From Papio anubis (lineage: Eukaryota; Chordata; Mammalia; Primates; Cercopithecidae), in assembly GCF_008728515.1 (NCBI RefSeq), contig NC_044990.1, forward strand, positions 13,041,156 through 13,105,155: DNA of 64,000 nt. Direction: 5' to 3'. Both the position numbers and the translations under genes were made by a program. Numbering within the stretch: position 1 is the stretch's first letter; every line of letters begins with the position of its first letter. Positions 45,071 through 55,018 of the stretch are shown piece by piece. A model generated the notes under the pieces. That model was not told the origin of the DNA. It saw only the letters and a program-made list of their open reading frames with translations, and did not search any database.

Positions 45071-45719
45071 TGTGTTAAAAGAAAAACTTTATACAAATTA
45101 AATTTAGCAAAGTTTATTTGAGCAAAGGACAATTCATGAATCAGGCAGCACTCAGAACCAGAAGAGGTTTGGAGAGCTCCGCATGGCAATGTGGGCAGGC
45201 TGAGAGCAAAAGAAGTGGCAGGCAAAACAGCTTGACTGGTTACAGCTCAGCGTGTGCCTTATTTAAACATGGCATGATGAAGCATTTGCCTTGAACATGG
45301 TCAGCTGGCAGGCTGTGATTGGCTGAGACTCAGCTTTCTCTTATGAAAATATACTCTTAACAAAGTTTGTTCACACCTGTAATCCCAGCACTTTGGGGGA
45401 CTGAGCAGAGAGAGAGAACTTGAGGCCAGGACTTCAAGACAAGCCTGGCCAACATGGTGAAACCCCATCTCTACTAAAAATACAAAAATTATCTGGGCGT
45501 GGTGGCACGCACCTGTAACCCCAGTTACTCAGGAGGGTGAGGCAGGAGGATCACTTGAACCTGGGAGGCAGAGGTTGCAGTGAGCTGAGAACACACCACT
45601 GCACTCCAGCCTGGGAGACAGAGGGAAACTCCGTTTCAAAAAAAAAAAAAAAAAAAGAGAGAGCATTTGCAATTTGTTTGTTGCAAATGGAGGCAGCTGT
45701 AAGCCAAATTAAATTTAAC
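45071..45719 (-). repeat. 3' LTR of the provirus (left copy)
   Basis: On the minus strand it carries a CCAAT box (complement attgg at 45318-45322), then an AATAAA poly(A) signal (complement tttatt at 45113-45118), in correct LTR order. An Alu is inserted at about 45370-45660, leaving about 360 bp of LTR. It aligns with the right copy over caaagaacaattcatg-type, tgtgggcaggc and gtgattggctgagactcag segments. Confidence 0.85.
45370..45657 (+). mobile_element. 5'-truncated Alu in the left LTR
   Basis: Lacks roughly the first 18 bases; begins tcacacctgtaatcccagca and ends in a long A tail with a short GA extension. LTR sequence resumes after it near gcatttgcaatttgtttg. Confidence 0.93.
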
Positions 45720-45721
45720 TG

Positions 45722-45736
45722 TTTCCTCCTTTTTGT
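45722..45736 (-). promoter_or_regulatory. Retroviral polypurine tract
   Basis: The minus strand reads aaaaaggaggaaa directly before the start of the left LTR. In retroviruses this RNase H-resistant tract primes plus-strand DNA synthesis at the U3 boundary of the 3' LTR. Its position fixes the proviral orientation as minus. Confidence 0.75.
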
Positions 45737-46075
45737 CAGTCTTTTAATTCTGAGAAATTGACCAAAATCTTGGACATTGACATCACTCTCTTTCCCATGA
45801 TAATGGACTGGTTTTGTCACAATATGAAATTCAGAATTTACCAGGTCGGGTCAGTTGAATGTTTCTTTATGTTCTCTTTGTGTGTGTGTTTAATTCAAAC
45901 CATAGTGAGGCCATGTTATGTATAATAGATGGCTGTATATGAGCATTTAAGACTCTTGAGAGGATATGGCACACCAGGGAGAATATTATGATGGCTATCA
46001 GGTGGATAATACTAAGAGACTGAAACACACTCCTTAACAGGAGCCCCCAGAAATCAAACTGATTAAAATCAAATA

Positions 46076-46405
46076 CAGTCATGCACTGTGTAGCAGTGTT
46101 TCAGTCAATGATGGACTGCATACGATGGTGGCTCCATACAATACTGTATTTTACTATACTTTTTCTATGTGTAGATATGTTTTGATATGAAAATACTTAC
46201 CAATGTATTCCAATTGCCTACAATATTCAGTACAGTATCATGCTGTACAGATTTGTAGAGTAGGAGCCACAGGTTATGCCATATAGGCTAGTGTGCAGTA
46301 GGCTACACCATCAATGTTTGTGTAACTACACTCTATTATGTTCACAAAATCATATAATGACACATTCTTCAGAATGTATCCCCATGGTTAAGCCATACGT
46401 AACTG
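46076..46405 (-). mobile_element. Complete non-autonomous Tigger-type element in the provirus, TA target duplication
   Basis: A 330-bp element starting cagtcatgcactg and ending cgtaactg, with inverted ends, flanked by TA at 46074-46075 and 46406-46407. Internal landmarks: ttgcctacaatattcagtac near 46215, ccatataggctagtgtgcag near 46279, taggctacaccatcaat, and the aatgtatccccatggttaag segment near 46373. The complement matches a TcMar-Tigger family consensus I recall. Confidence 0.93.
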
Positions 46406-46696
46406 TATATTTTAAAAATGTGCCAGGAGAAGAATCTACTTGCTTTAGCCAAGTAGCTTGTATGTTGGTTTCTTGCAATTGAATTTCTACAAAACCAGAT
46501 TTATTTATCCAAGCGCAGCAGGAGGAGTTAGCCATTGTGCACATTTCCCCCACTGTTTAGCCAATAGATAGTCCAAAGAAATCATGTTATCTATAACAAC
46601 TTCAGCAAGAGAATTTAAAGAAGCTTTGTGGGCAGCTATAACTTTTGCAGTAAAGTTGTCTATAATAGCCAATATTTGAGACATATTTTTAATCAT
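46350..46696 (-). pseudogene. env transmembrane-subunit remnant
   Basis: Two overlapping minus frames carry adjoining parts of a retroviral TM ectodomain. One (46505-46696) holds a heptad-like stretch ending LDYLLAKQ and the following cysteine region. The other (46350-46553) holds the CX6CC motif (CTMANSSCC) at about 46514-46541 with AWINKSG after it. The frame change near 46550 means at least one frameshift. The Tigger insertion at 46076-46405 cuts the downstream part. CX6CC is the covalent SU-TM attachment motif of gamma-type envelopes. The membrane anchor is not recognisable. Confidence 0.75.
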
Positions 46697-46934
46697 AAAT
46701 CTATTTACATTTATGCCATAGTAAGGAAGGAGCAGTCTACCAAAAGAAGGCCATTTAAAGGGATTTTGTGCCTGCTGGCAAATTTCTCTTTATTTCATAG
46801 TGAAAATTAACAGGTATAAACTAATGTTCAGTTTCCAATTGATTATGGAGTGACAATAGTACTGTTAAAATCCTTAATCCACATTGGTCCCTTATTTTCC
46901 ACTTACTGAGACATAGAGTTGACAACACATATGC

Positions 46935-47135
46935 TTAATTATTAAATTCTGCACAGATTAAAAATAAATTGTACATGGGCACAACAGACAGTTCTCTGTG
47001 GAATGCCTTGTGCGTTGGGGTCATCAGTAGGGAAGCACTAGTATTTTTTGTCAAAGGCTCCATTATTGAACAATCATGTGTTTGGAGGCTAACAGATAAG
47101 AAATTGGAGTTATAAATTTGTCTACAAACTCTCAA
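46935..47135 (-). pseudogene. Possible env surface-subunit remnant
   Basis: A 66-codon open stretch on the proviral strand, upstream of the TM remnant in proviral order. The position suggests SU, but no motif is diagnostic. Confidence 0.35.
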
Positions 47136-47205
47136 ATTATCTTTTTTGTTTGTTTGTTTTCTTATTCAATGTATGGCATAATTTAACTACAAAACCCTCA
47201 CTAGG

Positions 47206-47513
47206 GGCAGGGCACGGTGGCTCACGCCCGTAATCCCAGCTCTTTGGGAGGCCGAGGCAGGCGGATCATGAGGTCAGGCGATCGAGACCATCCTGGCTAA
47301 CACGGTGAAACCCCGTCTCTACTAAAAAAATACAAGAAAATTAGCTGGGTGTCGTGGCGCCTGTAGTCCCAGCTACTCAGGAGGCTGAGGCAGCAGAATG
47401 GCGTGAACCCGGGAGGCAGAACTTGCCGTGAGCGGAGATAGCGCCACTGCACTCCAGCCTGGGCGACAGAATGAGATTTCGTCTCAAAAAAGAAAAACAA
47501 AACAAAACAAAAG
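47206..47513 (+). mobile_element. AluY-type SINE in the provirus
   Basis: Full-length Alu with the Y-type atggcgtgaacccgggag segment and many CpGs. Perfect 14-bp flanking repeats aaaccctcactagg at 47192-47205 and 47514-47527. One of the youngest elements in the window. Confidence 0.97.
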
Positions 47514-48172
47514 AAACCCTCACTAGGTTTTGCCTACTCTAAGAATTAAGAAATCTAAAATACCTGAATCTAAAAACCTAACTCTACAGAAAGTACCAAA
47601 TGCGCAATGTGAACAAACAGTCATACTTGAAATATCAGTGAAATTTGTTATGGGGTGAACCAGAGAACCTCTAACATCATTTAAGGATTTAGGTTTAATG
47701 TGACATATCCAACACTCAAGTAAGTTCCCAGTGGAAGCTATACATTATGAAATCTTAATTGTTGCATGATTTCGCCATGTATGAATAGAAAAGAAACACA
47801 GGGCAAAGAAGAAAAGGAACAAAGGTTTTACAGTGACGAGGAGATGTCTTGATCTGTGATCTTGGGAAAGCCGTCCACATCTAGAATGCTGTCTGCTTCT
47901 GAAAATAAACATCATGGTCAGTTTTACCTTGAGGTCTCCAATGATTATACAGTTTTAAAAGTCCAAAGGGGCTTTATTAAGCACAAGGCCCTAAACTTTT
48001 GCTCCAGAGAAGAACTTGGTAAATCCCTTTCGAATGGAGTTTAAGGGCAACATTTTTCTGATGTCTTTTCCAAAGGACACAAACTCTGGGATCTAGATCA
48101 TGAAATTTCTGGTGTCACCATTTGGTGCACGATGAAGGGCTTCTTTTTTACCTGGTGAAAATATACTTTGCC

Positions 48173-48493
48173 TTAATGTACTAAAGCTTTGCCATATTGA
48201 GTTATGTCAGAGTTTGTAAGAGCAGGAGATACATGAGGTTCTATTATTAGGAGAACAGGCCTTCTAGTAACTATTTTATAAAAGGTCAATCTGTGTTTTC
48301 CAGTGGGAGTGGATCTGATCACCATCAATTGATAACACTTTTGACCAAGGCAATCCAATTGATTCAGTTGACTTTTCCAAATGTTGTTGCATTTGTAATA
48401 TTTTGTTTGTCTTACAACTTGCCTAGTGAAACCAGTACCTCCATCACTGGGGATTTTTTCAGTAATGTTCCATAAGAGAAGCACATTTTCCAA
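48173..48493 (-). pseudogene. pol integrase-region remnant
   Basis: A 106-codon minus frame. It contains the stretch IPSDGGTGFTRQVV at about 48410-48460, which matches the region around the second catalytic aspartate of retroviral integrase (D,D-35-E family; usual form SDxGxxFT). Downstream residues (WKS...) fit loosely, but the glutamate region is not recognisable. In-frame stops follow. No integrase function is possible. Confidence 0.7.
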
Positions 48494-49740
48494 TAACCTT
48501 TCAGCTACTGTTATAGCATTGGCCTTCCTGCCTGAGAAAGCTTCTCTACAACCAGAAAGCTTGAATTAAAGACAGCAATTGAATGAAATCCACCTGTAAG
48601 TGTTTTAATAATACAGCAGGTACCAGAAATGTATTACCTGAGTTTTTTGTTGTCTTACTGGAATTATGAGTATGAGAAACAAAACATTGGTTATAAAACA
48701 CTTTAGCAATTTCAGAATAGCCACCACACTATTTATTTCACAACTTGTATAATTTTATCTACCCTATAATAAGTCATAGAGCATAAAGGAAGATTTAAGG
48801 GCCAGTCAGCCATTTCGGTTCTCTATGAGTCCACACTTAACACTGAATTTACATGCTTTCGAATACAAGTTTTATTTCTCAAATTCAGGTGCATAGCACT
48901 GTTTATCATAGGTAATTTGACTTGGGTCAGTCTTATAAAGTTCATTAAAATTGCATATGTTTACAATTTCAGTACTGGCTGGTAGCATGAAAATCTTCTG
49001 AAGCATTTCCTTGATATTCACTTAGTTCTCATTCTGTTTGATGTTGGGCTACCAACCAGGTGTATGAACCAATCAGTTTCTTCATTACAGTTCTGAGAAT
49101 TCTTACTGAGATGAGTGGTATGATCTTAAAGTTCAGAAACCTGTACTTGTCAGATTCCTTTCCATGAATCCCCTTGAAGACAAAGCATGTCAGATTTATA
49201 GTGATTTGTAATAGCATTCAGGAAAAGGCTAGAGTAAAACAATTAATTCTTTGCAAATAATAATACTTAAAATTGTCATGGCTAAAGATCTAATGACAGT
49301 TTACTGTAATAATGATGCAATTGACAAGATTTGATTATTTCTGTGATACACAATGTTTTAGGATAATATCTAGAATTAGGACTCATTGCATAACAGAACT
49401 ATCAGATTTCTATGAATTTTATACAATGAATGAAACACACATTAATAATACGTCTATACAAATATGACTCAAAGAACGTTTAGCATTATTCATTATCTGA
49501 CAATGCTTCCCATATAATTTAATATATTAAATTAGCCCAGTTAGTTTAACATATCTCTTTTCTATAAGGAAATATATCCTTTTGAGATGTTTTAAGGGTC
49601 CATCGCAAAAATTCCAAAGTTAATTTGAAGTCAAGAAAAAGACAATTCACAATTTGATTTTTGAAAGTTTGTCAAAATATCAAGTGTTTAAAACACTTGA
49701 TCAAAATAAGATTACAGGTAAACTGTAAAATAGTAGTCAT
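48494..49740 (-). pseudogene. Degenerate proviral internal sequence (pol region)
   Basis: Lies between the integrase motif and the gag-like region, so by position it should hold the remains of RT and RNase H. Only short frames survive (62 codons at 49029-49217) and I see no YxDD-type RT motif; it appears deleted or eroded. A 23-bp palindrome (49679-49701) sits at the right end. Confidence 0.45.
49679..49701. repeat. Near-perfect 23-bp palindrome
   Basis: Arms atcaagtgttt and aaacacttgat are perfect 11-bp complements around a single A. Confidence 0.95.
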
Positions 49741-49744
49741 TTGT

Positions 49745-50071
49745 GGCTGGGCACAGTGACTCATGCCTGTAATCCCAGCACTTTGGGAGTCTGAGGCGGG
49801 TGGATCACGAGGTCAGGAGATCGAGACCATCCTGGCTAACATGGTGAAACCCCATCTCTACTAAAAATACAAAAAATGAGCCAGGTGTAGTGGCAGGTGC
49901 CTGTAGTCCCAGCCACTTGGGAGGCTGAGGCAGGAAAATCGCTTGAACCTGGGAGGTGGAGGTTGCAGTGAGCCAAGATTGCACCACTGCACTCCAGCCT
50001 GTGTGACAGTGAGAATCTGTCTCAAAAAAAAAAAAAAAAAAAATAATAATAATAATAATAATAATAATGGC
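49745..50071 (+). mobile_element. AluS/Y-type SINE with (AAT)n tail, in the provirus
   Basis: Full Alu from ggctgggcacagtgactca; the A tail has evolved into an (AAT)n microsatellite of about 9 units at 50042-50068. Flanking catttgt at 49738-49744 and 50072-50078. Confidence 0.95.
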
Positions 50072-50336
50072 CATTTGTTTAACCAGATGAATAATTAAAA
50101 TACTTCAAAGGCAAATACAGAAAGTTATATAGTTGGAGAAAAACCCTAACTCTACAGAAACTGGACTGGTTCTCCAGAGAAGCACAGGTTCTGGGTCCAT
50201 AGTTCTTATGCATAAAATTGGCTGAAGTTCCAGATGCAGGGGTTCTAGTCTCCTTCAATCACGACAAACTTGATTCGCTGTATTCTAGTAACCTTACCCA
50301 CCTACCCTGAACCCAGTCCAGTTTTGGTCTGATCTG

Positions 50337-50483
50337 TCAGAAACCCGAGGCCTTCCCTACAAGACCCAGACCTGTTTCTTTCACCACTTCTGAAGCCAGC
50401 CCAGACTTTTTCATTTTGCAAATAAATTCAGAGGGATCAAAACACAATTTGTGGAACTCAAATCTGAGACAGAACTCACCCAT
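50337..50483 (-). pseudogene. Possible gag N-terminal remnant
   Basis: A short minus frame that could begin at an ATG at about 50481-50483 (MGEFCLRF...), downstream of the primer-site region on the proviral strand and with a glycine at position 2 as in myristoylated matrix proteins. It ends after about 49 codons. Position is the main evidence; an accidental frame is equally possible. Confidence 0.3.
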
Positions 50484-50564
50484 GACCCCAGAGGGTACTT
50501 TTGTTTGGTTACTTGCTGCTTCTGGGGTGGGGGTCACTAAAGGTCTACTTTCGATCCTAGTTCT

Positions 50565-50872
50565 TTTTTTTTCTCTCTCTTTTTTTTTGAGACAGAGTCT
50601 CACTCTGTCACCGAGGCTGGAGTGCAGTGGCATGATCATGGCTCACTGCAACCTCCGCCTCCCGAGTTCAAGCGATTCTCCTGCCTCAGCCTCCTGAGTA
50701 GCTGGGATTACAGGCACACACCACCACGCCTGGCTAATTTTTTGTGTTTTTAATAGAGATGGGGTTTCACCATGTTGGGTGGGCTGGTCTCAAACTCCTG
50801 ATCTCATGAGCCTCCCGCCTCAGCCTCCCAAAGTGCTGGGATTACAGGCATGAGCCATTGAACCCAGCCTTG
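50565..50872 (-). mobile_element. AluS-type SINE, minus orientation, in the provirus leader
   Basis: T-rich tail at 50565-50588 then a complete Alu complement. Flanking repeats gatcctagttct (50553-50564) and gatcctacttct (50873-50884) differ by one base. Confidence 0.96.
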
Positions 50873-50890
50873 GATCCTACTTCTAATGAT
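50873..50890 (-). promoter_or_regulatory. Probable eroded primer-binding-site region
   Basis: The minus strand reads tcattagaagtaggatc directly after the right LTR. This loosely resembles the TCAGAAGTGGGAT-type tRNA primer site of ERV-L-like retroviruses. The expected initial TGG is not preserved. The assignment is tentative, and the Alu target duplication overlaps this site. Confidence 0.4.
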
Positions 50891-51605
50891 GGCTTATTAA
50901 AAGAATAACTTTGGACAAATTAAGCACAACAGAATTTATTTAAGCAAAGAACAATTCATGCATCGGCCATCTCTCAGAAACATAAGATGTTCAGAGAGCT
51001 CCACCCCAGCATGTGGGCAGGCATTATTTATGGATAGAAAAAGGAAGTGATGATGTAAAGAAACAACTTGATTGGTCTGGGCACCATGACTCATGTCTGT
51101 AATCCTAGCACTTTGGGAGGCCGAGGTGGGAGGATCACCTGAGGTCAGAAGTTCGAGACCAGTCTGGCCAACTTGACGAAACCCAGTCTCTACTAAAAAT
51201 ACAAAAATTAGTTGGGTGTGCTGGTGCATGCCTGTGATCCCAGCTACTTGGGAAGCTGAGGCAGAAGAATCTCTTGAACCCAGGAGGCAGAGGTTGCAGT
51301 GAGCTGAGATCATGACACTGCACTCTAGCCTGGGTGACAGAGACTCCGTCTCAAAAAAAAAAAAAAAAAAAGAAAAGAAACAGCTTGATTGGTTGCAACT
51401 CAGCATTTGCCTTATTTGGGCATGGTGTGATGAGACTTTTTTTCTTTTTTTTTTAAGAGACAGAGCCTGATCAGTTGGTAGCCTGTGATTGGCTGAGACT
51501 CAGCTATCTGTTCCAAGATACATTATTAAGTTAGTTTGCAGTGTGTTTACTTACTGTTAGGTTGCAGTTTTCTATGTACCAGGCAGCTTTAGGACAAATT
51601 TAACA
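50887..51605 (-). repeat. 5' LTR of the provirus (right copy)
   Basis: The minus strand starts tgttaaatttgtcctaaagc at 51605. It has a CCAAT box (complement attgg at 51488-51492), a TATA-like cataaataa complement near 51025-51034, and an AATAAA signal (complement tttatt at 50935-50940). An Alu lies at 51076-51373 and a T-rich insertion at about 51436-51460. It aligns with the left LTR but differs at many sites. Confidence 0.85.
51076..51373 (+). mobile_element. AluS/J-type SINE in the right LTR
   Basis: Full Alu with a 19-bp flanking duplication aaagaaacaacttgattgg at 51057-51075 and 51374-51392 (one mismatch). The duplicated bases are LTR sequence, confirming insertion into the LTR. Confidence 0.96.
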
Positions 51606-52125
51606 TAACGTAATAGCCATAAAGAAGCAGTGCTAGCAAAGGATGGGGTTATCCAAGATGTTCTGCACTGAATTGCAAGTTAAAAGGGAATTCAAAGGTG
51701 AAATGGAGATAGGGAAATACATTTCCACAGATTTTATTCTGGGTTACATTTGAATAATCCTTTATTTCATGAATAGTTGTTTTACAGTAACATGAATTAC
51801 AGCATGGTAAAACATCAGTAGCTGGAAAAGGTGGAATTTCACCCTTATATTAGTCAGTTATGCTTTAGCATGAGTTCGTTTGTCAAATTATCAAGTTAGT
51901 CATTTAGTTTGTGCAGAGGAAGAGAAGATAAGAAAGAACAAAAAGCTAATTTTATCCATTTTGTAGTCATGCCTGAGAATGGCCTTAGATTACAGAGTGC
52001 TGGGCTAAAGGCTGATGAACACTACCCTCTATGCTCTATCTGGATGAGGCCAAAGACCATCCGTCCCTCGTGGCCCAGATTAAAGACCCCCTATGATCAT
52101 CTCCCCCACACCCAATAAATAATTC
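51606..52125. other. Unassigned sequence right of the provirus
   Basis: No recognised feature. Confidence 0.5.
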
Positions 52126-52129
52126 CTCC

Positions 52130-52385
52130 TCTGAAATCCTAGGAAGTTTTATTTACATCTCTTAATGATATCTGTAACCATTTGCTTTGTATGATGGTTA
52201 TTTGTTTGTGTATGTTACTATCTGCGTGTATGTAAATGTTTTTTACATGGACTATGTGTCCTATGAGAGAATAAACACCATTACCAGAATCCACCTGTGA
52301 TTCCTCTTCATCATCTTCATAGTGTCTTACATAATCCCTTTATATACATGTGCTCAAAATATATTTAGTGATTGACTAAATAAAT
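52130..52385 (+). mobile_element. L2 LINE 3' end
   Basis: Reads ggttatttgtttgtgtatgt near 52196, ctatgagagaataaacacca near 52261, ctcaaaatatatttagtgat near 52352 and a terminal tgactaaataaatca, in L2 terminal order. Confidence 0.6.
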
Positions 52386-52390
52386 CATAT

Positions 52391-55018
52391 TTGAGAGCTC
52401 CATGCACCTGTGAATTTCCTTTGCTTTAGCCCTTTTATGATTTCTTTAGCAGTCAATTTTAAAGTCATACTCTAAAGACAGTTTAGATTGCAGGGCATAA
52501 CAAATAGGAAGATTATACATCTTCTTTCCCATTCATTTCAAATTGTTACGTGTAAATACACACAGATACACATGCATCCTATAAAGTCATAAAACATGAA
52601 AATGCTCTTGGCTTCATTTTCCTTATTCCTGAACACCTGTGTTAATATCTATTCATGAAATAGAGGCAGCAGGTGAAAATTCACAAAACACCTCTACACA
52701 TTCGCACCAAAGCCAGAGTATAGACCCTGGGTATTACAAACTCCAAGTCAGTCTTTCAAGAAAAGCATCAGCTGGTTATCCAGGCCATCATACAAACTGG
52801 GCTTTTCCTTTTTATTTTTTGTATTTTTTTTTGCATTATGGTTTGAGGCTGATGTATACTGGGAAATGATAGCATTCAGGAGGACTCTCCTGTTGAATGA
52901 TAAGCATATTTTCTTTGATTCACTCAGAGACAAAATTTTCAAATTCATTTTGAGATCAGGATTTTAATGTCAATTATTACAGAAAGGTTCTAAAGAATGA
53001 CTCATCCTGGATAGCATTCATTTTGTGATTCCAGTTCATAGATAGGGCTCTGTTTTTAATGCAGTCTATGCCTCTCAGCCCTGTACTCCAAGGCAAATAG
53101 CAAACCTCATTTCAAAGGTATAAATGCTCCTCCAGGCTCTAATCCCTTCTGTGTAATGGGGCATTTGTTTCTCTTCAATGAACAGTAAACCTGTAATTCC
53201 CTTTAATCCTAAGTGAGGCTTGAAGAGCAAGGATTTCCGTTATGCACTCTCCCACCTACCTTCTACAGGCTTTTCATAGTCACGGAAGACCCTTCAGAAT
53301 TTTCACAAATCCCCAAATATCTGTCCAGTTAGTCGCCAAAAAGATGTGTCAAATGGAGTTGAATCTAAGTCAACTCCATTATCTAGGGACTTATGAACTG
53401 TGCTCAGATTTGGCTGGAATTTGTGACAGGCTGATGCCTGATCCCACGCAACCCAATTCTAAAGCATTTATGGTTAGAATTTATCTAAAATTGTAGATAC
53501 AATGAAATGTATCTTCATACAGATACGGATATGGATATAACAAATATAAATACGGAGGAAAAACTTTTCTGATAAAATGCCCTCCTCCACTCTAAGCTTT
53601 TGTAGAATTCCTAATATAAGAAAACATAGAAATCTACCAGCAGATGAGAATAAATTTTTTAATTAAATTCAGCAATAGCAGGAAAATAAGAAAAAAGAAA
53701 GAAAACAAGTACTTAAAAAGATCCTTTGCCCTTGGCAAACTTAAAAAGCAAATTGTCATTTTGTTTTGAGATAACATTTCTAGGCCAAAGACATTTTTTA
53801 CAAGCCTATTCCAAGCATACTTTAACTCTATATTAGGGAATTTTGAATATTAGAACAATCCAAATTTTCTACTCCTCTGGGGCCAAGAGACTTAAATATT
53901 TGGGAACAATGTAGTTTCCATATCTTGTTCATCAAATAGAGGCCTTTGTGTGAGTTTTGATTTGATCGCTGCACAAATTTACCTTTCTCACTACAAAGCT
54001 TGGGAAGTTGAATCATGTGTGAAATTTATTCGCCAGTGTCTTTATGTTACAGATCTCAAGTAATTCTTCCATTGAGTTCTTCAGTGCAGCAAATGCACCA
54101 TTCTACTCTAACAATGATCCTCTGCAAATGATTTTTTTTTCTAAACTTTAGTCCAAAGTAATGACATTAGCAATGTCAGTGAAGGATTAAGAGGAAAATA
54201 TATTTTATCAATAATAAATTGCTCTCTTTTTCTTTGATAGCTATGAATTAAATACTTATTGCTTGTAGATACTAAAATGTAATTTTAGTGAAACAACTCA
54301 CAGAAAGACAAGGAGTTATTATAACTGGGGAAGAAGATGGAGTTTTGTTTCAGTTTGATCTCTCTAATTTCCTGCACTAACCACTGATTGATTCCTCTTG
54401 GCACAGAGCCAGACATGCGAGATACTTCCACTTGGGTGTTAATTAGAATCTTTACCTTGAGTGTGCTTCTAACAGTGTTTGCATATAACCCTTTCCTAGT
54501 AGAAAATGTCTGCAATTTTAAAGCATTCTTAGTTATTGTGGATGAAGAGAGAAAGGGGAAGGGGAAGAGAGGACCCACAGATGCACAACTGCAGGCAAAG
54601 GCAATTAGGATGATTAGGAGGAAGGTGTCTTTGGACAGAGCTAAATCAGTAGTTAGGGAGTAAAAGAAAGGTAATTTTTGATCCGGGATGGAAATTAGAA
54701 CATACGATTTAATTACTCTGCTCTTACAAATGCCAGTTGAAGTGACCCAAATAATAGGGTAGGGGAGAGAAGTGCAAACGAACCCTGGCAACAATGGAAG
54801 AGTGTCACTTACCCTCAGAGACATTGAGGAAATCACGAAAGATGTGGTGCAAGACAGACAAAGGTGAGAGGAGAAGCAGTAAACTGCAGACTTCATGCTT
54901 TCAGGGAAATGACTGCTTGTGTGGAATGAGCGGATTCTTGTCTTGGCAAGACCATCCTAACAATTTTGGAACAAATGGACTGCCTAAAATAATGAATAAG
55001 AGAGTAAGATAAGATGGC
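52391..55018. other. Unassigned sequence, longest repeat-poor stretch
   Basis: About 2.6 kb without a recognised transposon, unusual in this window. It includes an 11-bp-arm hairpin at 53352-53380 and the longest open frame of the window (203 codons, minus, 54285-54896). That frame is Ser/Phe/Leu-rich with no domain, signal or flanking splice pattern I recognise. I do not call a gene. Confidence 0.5.
53352..53380. repeat. Perfect 11-bp hairpin
   Basis: Arms aatggagttga (53352-53362) and tcaactccatt (53370-53380) around a 7-nt loop. Confidence 0.95.

Larger units (their letters stand above)
45071..51605 (-). mobile_element. Degraded endogenous retrovirus (LTR - internal - LTR), minus orientation
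   Basis: Two related LTRs in the same orientation (45071-45719 and 50887-51605) bracket internal retroviral sequence. On the minus strand the order is: 5' LTR at the right, a short gag-like region near 50.34-50.48 kb, pol with an integrase motif near 48.43 kb, env TM near 46.35-46.70 kb, a polypurine tract at 45722-45736, then the 3' LTR at the left. Later insertions are five Alus and one Tigger. After removing them the internal part is only about 3.9 kb, so much of gag, protease and RT is deleted. Stops and frameshifts are everywhere and no gene is intact. The two LTRs differ at many sites, implying an old insertion. The primer-site region loosely resembles ERV-L-type primer sites, but I do not assign a family. 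Confidence 0.85.

Noticed and set aside
50936..51406. 156-codon minus frame
   Set aside because: Mostly antisense Alu plus LTR sequence; such frames are typical of antisense Alu.
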